Below are positions 57,093 to 64,000 of a DNA stretch of 64,000 nt, one piece after another. The stretch spans positions 868,001 to 932,000 of the forward strand of contig NZ_RAQK01000001.1 of the NCBI RefSeq assembly GCF_003610455.1. The letters run 5' to 3'. The position numbers and the translations under genes are program-made. This DNA comes from Sulfitobacter guttiformis. Lineage in GTDB: Bacteria; Pseudomonadota; Alphaproteobacteria; Rhodobacterales; Rhodobacteraceae. Position 1 is the stretch's first letter, and every line of letters starts with the position of its first letter. The notes beneath the pieces were generated by a model, which ran no database searches, had not been told where the DNA came from, and saw only the letters and a program-made list of their open reading frames with translations.

Positions 57093-57689
57093 CTACAGCT
57101 TTCCTTGAAGATAAAGTTCAAGATCGACAATCCGGTCCTGTCCCCAGAACCGCTGACCTTCGATCACATAGAAGGGCGCGCCAAATGCCCCGGCCTCAAC
57201 AGCTTCCTCAAGGTTACGCGTATAGGTCTCCGCCCCTAACAGCAGCCCGCTGTCGGCGAGATCGGGGTTAAACCCCGCCTCGACCAAACAAGCGCGGATA
57301 ACTTCTTCATTCGCTATGTCTTTTTCCTCGGCCCAGCAGGCGCGGGTAAAACTGTGCGCCAGCAAACCCAGATCACCACCACCTGCATTCTGCGCTGCAA
57401 TAAACGCATAGGCAGACAGCGCGCCATTCGTGGGCCAATGCGCAGGCTTGAGATTGAATGGCAGCCCCAGCTTTTTGGCCTGCCGTACCAATTCTTGTGC
57501 GCGATATTCGATACGGCTGATATGCCGGTCTTTCGGTGCCATACCTCCCGTGAGGGTGAAACCCTGTAACAAATCAAAGGGTTTGTAATTAATCTGGGCG
57601 CCGTTCTTCGCCGCGACCTCCTCCAGCCGCAGGCCAGCAAGATAGCAATAGGGTGACAGGGTTGCGAAATAATAGTCGATAGTAGCCAT
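57093..57689 (-). CDS. 2-Hydroxychromene-2-carboxylate isomerase-like (DsbA-family) protein
   Basis: A 198-residue thioredoxin-fold protein of the HCCA-isomerase/kappa-GST class. The N-terminal [19 protein letters not shown] and the C-terminal [18 protein letters not shown] fit the family. It belongs to glutathione-dependent isomerases of aromatic degradation, though no naphthalene genes are nearby. The ATG at 57689 is chosen over a non-conserved upstream extension. Confidence 0.88.
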   Translation of the reverse strand: MATIDYYFATLSPYCYLAGLRLEEVAAKNGAQINYKPFDLLQGFTLTGGMAPKDRHISRIEYRAQELVRQAKKLGLPFNLKPAHWPTNGALSAYAFIAAQNAGGGDLGLLAHSFTRACWAEEKDIANEEVIRACLVEAGFNPDLADSGLLLGAETYTRNLEEAVEAGAFGAPFYVIEGQRFWGQDRIVDLELYLQGKL

Positions 57690-57794
57690 TTGGAGCTCCA
57701 ACAGGGTGTGCGTGCTTTGCCTGACCCTAGGCACATGTTACTGGGTGTTCAATGTAACGATTCTGTTAAACCGCTGCCACGGAGCCCTCCCCAC

Positions 57795-58814
57795 ATGCGC
57801 CATATCCCCGAGCCAAAGCTGATTTCCGGCAATGCCAACATGCCGCTTGCAAAAGCAATAGCACGGCGGATGTCCCTGCACCGCGGTGTCAACGTAGGCC
57901 TAGTCGATGCACGTGTTGAGCGTTTCAATGACGGCGAGATATTCGTCGAGGTGTTCGAGAATGTGCGCGGTGAGGATATGTTCATCATCCAGTCCACTTC
58001 GAACCCTGCCAACGATAACCTGATGGAACTGCTGATCATGGCCGATGCCCTGCGCCGCTCCTCCGCGCATCGTGTGACCGCTGTTCTCCCATACTTCGGT
58101 TATGCGAGACAGGACCGCCGAACAAAAGCGCGCACGCCCATCACTGCAAAACTGGTTGCAAATATGCTGGTTGGCACAGGGATCGAACGTATACTAACGA
58201 TGGACCTACACGCCGCCCAGATTCAGGGCTTCTTCGATATTCCCGTCGACAACCTTTATGCTTCGCCTGTCTTTGCACTCGACATCAAGCATGCCTTCAA
58301 GGACCAGATGGACGATCTGTTGATCATCTCGCCCGACGTGGGCGGCGTTGCCCGCGCCCGCGAACTGGCCAAGCGCCTCGGCGCACCGCTCGCTATCGTG
58401 GACAAGCGCCGCGAAAAAGCCGGTGAAGTCAGCGAGATGACCGTAATTGGAAACGTCACCGGCAAGACCTGTCTCATCATTGACGACATCTGCGACACTG
58501 CGGGCACCTTGTGTAAAGCCGCCGAAGTCCTGCTGGAAAACGGTGCCAAGGAGGTTCACGCCTACATTAGCCATGGTGTCATGTCCGGACCCGCCGTTGA
58601 ACGCGTCACCAACTCGGTTATGAAATCACTGGTAATTACCGATACAATCCAGCCTACTGAGGCGGTCAAAAAAGCGCCGAACATTCGTATTGTTCCGACC
58701 GCTCCAATCTTTGCGCAGGCCATTTTGAACATCTGGAACGGCACGTCCGTCTCCTCCCTGTTCGAGCAAGACACCCTCGGACCGATATATGATGGAATGT
58801 ACAACGACGTCTGA
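57795..58814 (+). CDS. prs: Ribose-phosphate pyrophosphokinase (PRPP synthetase)
   Basis: Forms PRPP from ribose 5-phosphate and ATP, feeding upp, purine, pyrimidine, His and Trp synthesis. It has 339 residues from ATG 57795, slightly longer than the usual 310-320. The ATP/Mg segment [13 protein letters not shown] and the PRPP loop [11 protein letters not shown] are intact. The frame opens 35 codons earlier, but the family match begins at [11 protein letters not shown]. Confidence 0.96.
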   Translation: MRHIPEPKLISGNANMPLAKAIARRMSLHRGVNVGLVDARVERFNDGEIFVEVFENVRGEDMFIIQSTSNPANDNLMELLIMADALRRSSAHRVTAVLPYFGYARQDRRTKARTPITAKLVANMLVGTGIERILTMDLHAAQIQGFFDIPVDNLYASPVFALDIKHAFKDQMDDLLIISPDVGGVARARELAKRLGAPLAIVDKRREKAGEVSEMTVIGNVTGKTCLIIDDICDTAGTLCKAAEVLLENGAKEVHAYISHGVMSGPAVERVTNSVMKSLVITDTIQPTEAVKKAPNIRIVPTAPIFAQAILNIWNGTSVSSLFEQDTLGPIYDGMYNDV

Positions 58815-58861
58815 CCGGAAAGTTAGGGCGCCAGCGTATTTATCGGTTCCCAATAAAGCTA

Positions 58862-58891
58862 GCTGACCTCTCCCCTCGGGGAGAGGTCAGC
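58862..58891. terminator. Perfect 14-bp palindrome between convergent genes
   Basis: GCTGACCTCTCCCC/GGGGAGAGGTCAGC with a 2-nt centre (probably a tetraloop in RNA). Lacks a T-run on either side. Between prs and the lectin gene it probably stops transcription from both sides. Confidence 0.6.
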
Positions 58892-58912
58892 GGATACCAC
58901 ATCGAGCTAACG

Positions 58913-59263
58913 TCAGCCAACATCCCAAGCATCGGCATCCTCAAGCTCGCCCAAGGCCGTCCACGATATCCGGATACGGGCCACGCGCGTGTCGCCCCAT
59001 GTGCGAAACACCATGTCAAACCCCTTTTCAGTCACGGCTTCAGCGGCAACATCCGCGCGAAGGACGGTCCCTGCATCCATATCCCATAGCGAAATAGACA
59101 GCTGAACCGTTGGAATACTCAAATACTTCTCGGAAAATTTGATCCGGCGACGCCTCTCACGCTGGCCCCGCCCCGTCCACATCTCGCCACCGTCTTCGAA
59201 ATCCTCAAAAAGGATTTCATCGCCGCTATCCACACCCACAATCAAACTACGCAACTTTCTCAT
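58913..59263 (-). CDS. H-type lectin-domain protein
   Basis: A 116-residue protein. The second half (VQLSISLWDMDAGTVLRADVAAEAVTEKGFDMVFRTWGDTRVARIRISWTALGE in sections) follows the H_lectin pattern of beta-strands with FRTWGDT and ISWTALG. H-type lectins bind GalNAc in snails; the bacterial homologues have unknown ligands. No signal peptide is evident. The basic RERRRRIKF near residue 36 is unusual. Lies between prs and the atp operon. Confidence 0.82.
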   Translation of the reverse strand: MRKLRSLIVGVDSGDEILFEDFEDGGEMWTGRGQRERRRRIKFSEKYLSIPTVQLSISLWDMDAGTVLRADVAAEAVTEKGFDMVFRTWGDTRVARIRISWTALGELEDADAWDVG

Positions 59264-59337
59264 TGTGGGTTTCCTATTATCCGTTGATCCTTCGAAGTAG
59301 AAACAATTTATGGCAAATTTACGGAACTTGGAAACGC

Positions 59338-59364
59338 AAAAGGCCCCACACTCTGGCGGGGCCT
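59338..59364 (-). terminator. Terminator of the atp operon
   Basis: Stem AGGCCCC/GGGGCCT, 10-nt loop, followed on the minus strand by TTT. It is 22 nt after the atpC stop. Confidence 0.65.
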
Positions 59365-59386
59365 CACGCTAACTTGTCGAAACCGA

Positions 59387-59815
59387 TCAGGTCTTGGCCG
59401 AAAGACCAATCTGCTCACCCATTGCTACCATGTCAGACAAAAGCTTGGCCGCGTCGTCTACAGGACCTTCCTGATTTTCAAACGCTTCTTTCACTTTGGT
59501 ATAAGTGGTCCGAGCTTCTTCCATAATCTCGTCCATGGTCTCTTGAGTCATGTCCTCGCGTGCAAGCGCACGTTCTGCCAAAACAGAAACTCCTTTGCCT
59601 GTGATCTCGGCGAAACCGCCCGTCACGACAAATTGTTGCTGCCCGTTTGGGCCATCTACCGTCAGCAAGCCAGGGCGCATCGTGGTGATGGTTGGCGCAT
59701 GATCGGGCATTGCCGTCATGTCGCCATCCGTACCCGGAATCTGCACCGAGACAACTTGAGCCGAGGCCAGGCGCCGCTCAGGCGACACCAGATCGAATTG
59801 CATCGTGTCTGCCAT
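59387..59815 (-). CDS. atpC: ATP synthase F1 epsilon subunit
   Basis: Central-stalk subunit that couples and inhibits the F1 motor. It has 142 residues. The N-terminal beta-sandwich ([29 protein letters not shown] in sections) and a C-terminal helical pair are present. It starts 12 nt after atpD and ends the operon. Confidence 0.95.
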   Translation of the reverse strand: MADTMQFDLVSPERRLASAQVVSVQIPGTDGDMTAMPDHAPTITTMRPGLLTVDGPNGQQQFVVTGGFAEITGKGVSVLAERALAREDMTQETMDEIMEEARTTYTKVKEAFENQEGPVDDAAKLLSDMVAMGEQIGLSAKT

Positions 59816-59827
59816 TACAACGCCTCC

Positions 59828-62150
<2,323 letters not shown>

Positions 62151-62163
62151 TGCCTATCTCCCC

Positions 62164-63702
62164 TTAAGCGAAGTCAGCAGCGAACGCGTCGAGAGCCGCC
62201 TTGATTGCATCTGCCAGCTCGTCTTTCACCTTGCGATCGTTGTTGGTGATATCGTCGAGCAGATCCGAATGCTTGCTGCGCAGGTGCTTGAGCAGACCCG
62301 CCTCATAGCGGCCTACGTCTGTTACCTTAACTTTGTCCAAGTAACCGTTCGTACCTGCAAAGATTACGCAGACGATTTCGGCGTTGGTCAGCGGGTTGTA
62401 CTGCGCTTGCTTCATCAACTCTGTCAGGCGCGCACCACGGGCCAGCAACTGCTGGGTGGAGGCATCAAGGTCGGAGCCGAACTGGGCAAATGCCGCCATT
62501 TCGCGGTACTGTGCGAGGGACAGTTTCACCGGACCAGCAACCGAAGACATTGCTTTGGTCTGAGCGGAGGAACCAACACGCGAAACGGACAAACCGGTGT
62601 TCACAGCAGGACGGATACCTTGATAGAACAGTTCGGTCTCAAGGAAAATCTGACCATCCGTGATCGAAATCACGTTGGTTGGAATAAACGCGGACACGTC
62701 ACCACCTTGGGTTTCAATGATCGGCAGAGCCGTCAATGAACCGTTACCTGCGGCATCACCGAGTTTGGCGGAACGCTCAAGCAATCTGGAGTGGAGATAG
62801 AAAACGTCACCAGGATAGGCTTCACGGCCGGGTGGACGACGCAGCAGAAGTGACATCTGGCGATAAGAAACCGCTTGCTTGGAGAGATCATCATAAACGA
62901 TCAAAGCGTGGCGGCCGTTGTCGCGGAAGTGCTCTGCCATGGCTGTCGCAGAGTAAGGTGCGAGGAACTGCATAGGGGCAGGCTCGGACGCGGTTGCGGC
63001 AACGACGATAGAGTACTCAATCGCGCCTGTTTCTTCGAGCTTTTTAACAAGCTGGGCAACAGTGGAACGCTTCTGGCCGATCGCAACGTACACGCAGTAC
63101 ATCTTCTTGCTCTCGTCGTCGCCAGCAGCTTTGTTAACCTGCGCCTGGTTCAGCATCGCGTCGAGCGCAACAGCTGTTTTACCCGTCTGACGGTCACCAA
63201 TGATCAATTCGCGCTGGCCACGGCCAACGGGGATCATCGCATCCACAGACTTCAGGCCAGTTGCCATGGGCTCGTGTACGGATTTACGCGGGATAATGCC
63301 CGGCGCTTTGACTTCGGCAAGACCGCGCTTTGTTGCGCCGATCGGGCCTTTGCCGTCGATTGGATTGCCCAGACCGTCAACAACACGGCCCAGCAGTTCG
63401 TCACCGATTGGCACGTCCACGATGGAGTTCGTACGCTTTACAACGTCGCCCTCTTTGATGTCGCGGTCGGAGCCGAAGATAACCACGCCGACGTTGTCGG
63501 TTTCGAGGTTCAGGGCCATGCCCTGAATACCACCGGGGAATTCCACCATTTCACCAGCCTGAACATTGTCCAGCCCGTAAACGCGCGCGATACCGTCCCC
63601 TACGGACAGAACACGGCCAACTTCGGCCACTTCGGCTTCTTGACCAAAGTTTTTGATCTGGTCCTTAAGGATCGCAGAAATCTCTGCAGCTTGGATACCC
63701 AT
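62164..63702 (-). CDS. atpA: ATP synthase F1 alpha subunit
   Basis: Non-catalytic nucleotide-binding subunit. It has 512 residues. Walker A is GDRQTGKT, with the conserved [23 protein letters not shown] stretch. The ATG lies directly after the atpH stop (no spacer), which fits a co-translated operon. Confidence 0.98.
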   Translation of the reverse strand: MGIQAAEISAILKDQIKNFGQEAEVAEVGRVLSVGDGIARVYGLDNVQAGEMVEFPGGIQGMALNLETDNVGVVIFGSDRDIKEGDVVKRTNSIVDVPIGDELLGRVVDGLGNPIDGKGPIGATKRGLAEVKAPGIIPRKSVHEPMATGLKSVDAMIPVGRGQRELIIGDRQTGKTAVALDAMLNQAQVNKAAGDDESKKMYCVYVAIGQKRSTVAQLVKKLEETGAIEYSIVVAATASEPAPMQFLAPYSATAMAEHFRDNGRHALIVYDDLSKQAVSYRQMSLLLRRPPGREAYPGDVFYLHSRLLERSAKLGDAAGNGSLTALPIIETQGGDVSAFIPTNVISITDGQIFLETELFYQGIRPAVNTGLSVSRVGSSAQTKAMSSVAGPVKLSLAQYREMAAFAQFGSDLDASTQQLLARGARLTELMKQAQYNPLTNAEIVCVIFAGTNGYLDKVKVTDVGRYEAGLLKHLRSKHSDLLDDITNNDRKVKDELADAIKAALDAFAADFA

Positions 63703-64000
63703 TTATCCGACCTCTTTCATTACATTCTGAAGGGAATTGAGCTTGGAGCGGATCGACGTATCGATCATCTTGGAGCCCACTTTTACGATCAAACCACCGA
63801 TGAGTGTCTCATCGACGGTTTGGTGGAGTGTCACGGTCTTGCCGGTTGTCTTCTTGAGCGACGCAGCCAGTTTATCGGCCTGAGTCTTCGTCAACGCCTT
63901 GGCAGATGTTACGTCTGCGGTAACTTCGCCCTTGTCGTCAGCGATGATGTCCCGCAGCGTTTGCACAAGCTGCGGCAGCACGAACAAACGGCGCTTTGTT
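63703..64000 (-). CDS. atpH: ATP synthase delta subunit (OSCP), truncated by window edge
   Basis: Only the C-terminal about 98 codons are inside; the frame continues past base 64000 (codons reading ...[11 protein letters not shown]). The family signature [13 protein letters not shown] and the later [20 protein letters not shown] are clear. It is the first gene of atpHAGDC. The F0 genes are not here, as usual for Rhodobacterales, where they are encoded elsewhere. Confidence 0.93.
   Translation of the reverse strand, partial: TKRRLFVLPQLVQTLRDIIADDKGEVTADVTSAKALTKTQADKLAASLKKTTGKTVTLHQTVDETLIGGLIVKVGSKMIDTSIRSKLNSLQNVMKEVG

Overview
The window looks like chromosomal DNA of a marine alphaproteobacterium of the order Rhodobacterales, most likely the Roseobacter group. 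The evidence is the style of the proteins (Roseobacter-type Hint protein, DUF1150 beside an Hsp20, Lrp regulator divergent from trxB, fused sulfate adenylyltransferase/APS kinase, malic enzyme fused to a phosphotransacetylase-like domain, atpHAGDC cluster) and a moderately high G+C content with short gaps and many 1-8 nt gene overlaps. I assign no genus or species. Almost everything is housekeeping or conserved accessory sequence. I saw no tRNA, rRNA, CRISPR array, insertion sequence, prophage or integrase.

Layout. 1-3.1 kb: tail of an acyl-CoA synthetase, then a membrane protein and an SGNH hydrolase. 3.1-8.3 kb (minus): a SPOR-domain protein and the pyrimidine salvage operon cdd-deoA-deoB-upp. 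8.4-13.1 kb: NADP-malic enzyme and propionyl-CoA synthetase, with tiny minus-strand ORFs between them. 13.2-15.1 kb: CsbD stress protein and a three-gene unit of two cysteine-rich exported proteins plus a Sco1-type copper protein. 15.2-17.4 kb: NAD kinase and glyA. 17.5-18.5 kb: an A+T-richer, gene-poor stretch holding a decayed GSCFA-domain gene. 18.5-27.6 kb: cupin, esterase, carB, ACT-domain protein, a KAS III-like synthase, a CII-like regulator coupled to arsH, and thymidine kinase. 27.6-30.9 kb (minus): hydroxyacid dehydrogenase, CsaA-like protein, proC, YbjN and UbiK. 30.9-35.2 kb (plus): the tightly overlapping lgt-midA-pgeF set, a small basic protein and a Hint protein.

35.2-42.9 kb: lrp/trxB with tiny ORFs between, sat-cysC, a PhzF-like protein, an hsp20-DUF1150 pair with a candidate sigma-32 promoter and a ROSE-like RNA thermometer, and purE-purK. 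42.9-47.8 kb: an isolated phnM, a secreted lipase-like protein, NUDIX hydrolase, DMT exporter and a soluble histidine kinase with a response regulator that lacks an output domain I can recognise. 48.0-50.1 kb: groES-groEL behind a perfect CIRCE operator. 50.2-58.8 kb: DUF2161 protein, MmcQ/YjbR protein, manganese pyrophosphatase, HAD phosphatase, MaoC hydratase, ribF, a YcgN protein, threonine aldolase, two small catabolic-type enzymes and prs. 58.9-64 kb (minus): an H-type lectin-domain protein and the F1 ATP synthase genes atpHAGDC, with atpH cut by the window end.

Themes: nucleotide supply (cdd, deoA, deoB, upp, tdk, carB, purE, purK, prs), protein quality control with at least two layers of heat regulation (CIRCE; sigma-32 plus RNA thermometer), and small-acid and propionate metabolism. 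I found no large undescribed system. The least explained items are the Cys-rich/Sco1 unit, the GSCFA pseudogene, the short ORFs ahead of trxB, the tiny minus-strand ORFs upstream of prpE, and several unassigned perfect palindromes in promoter regions.
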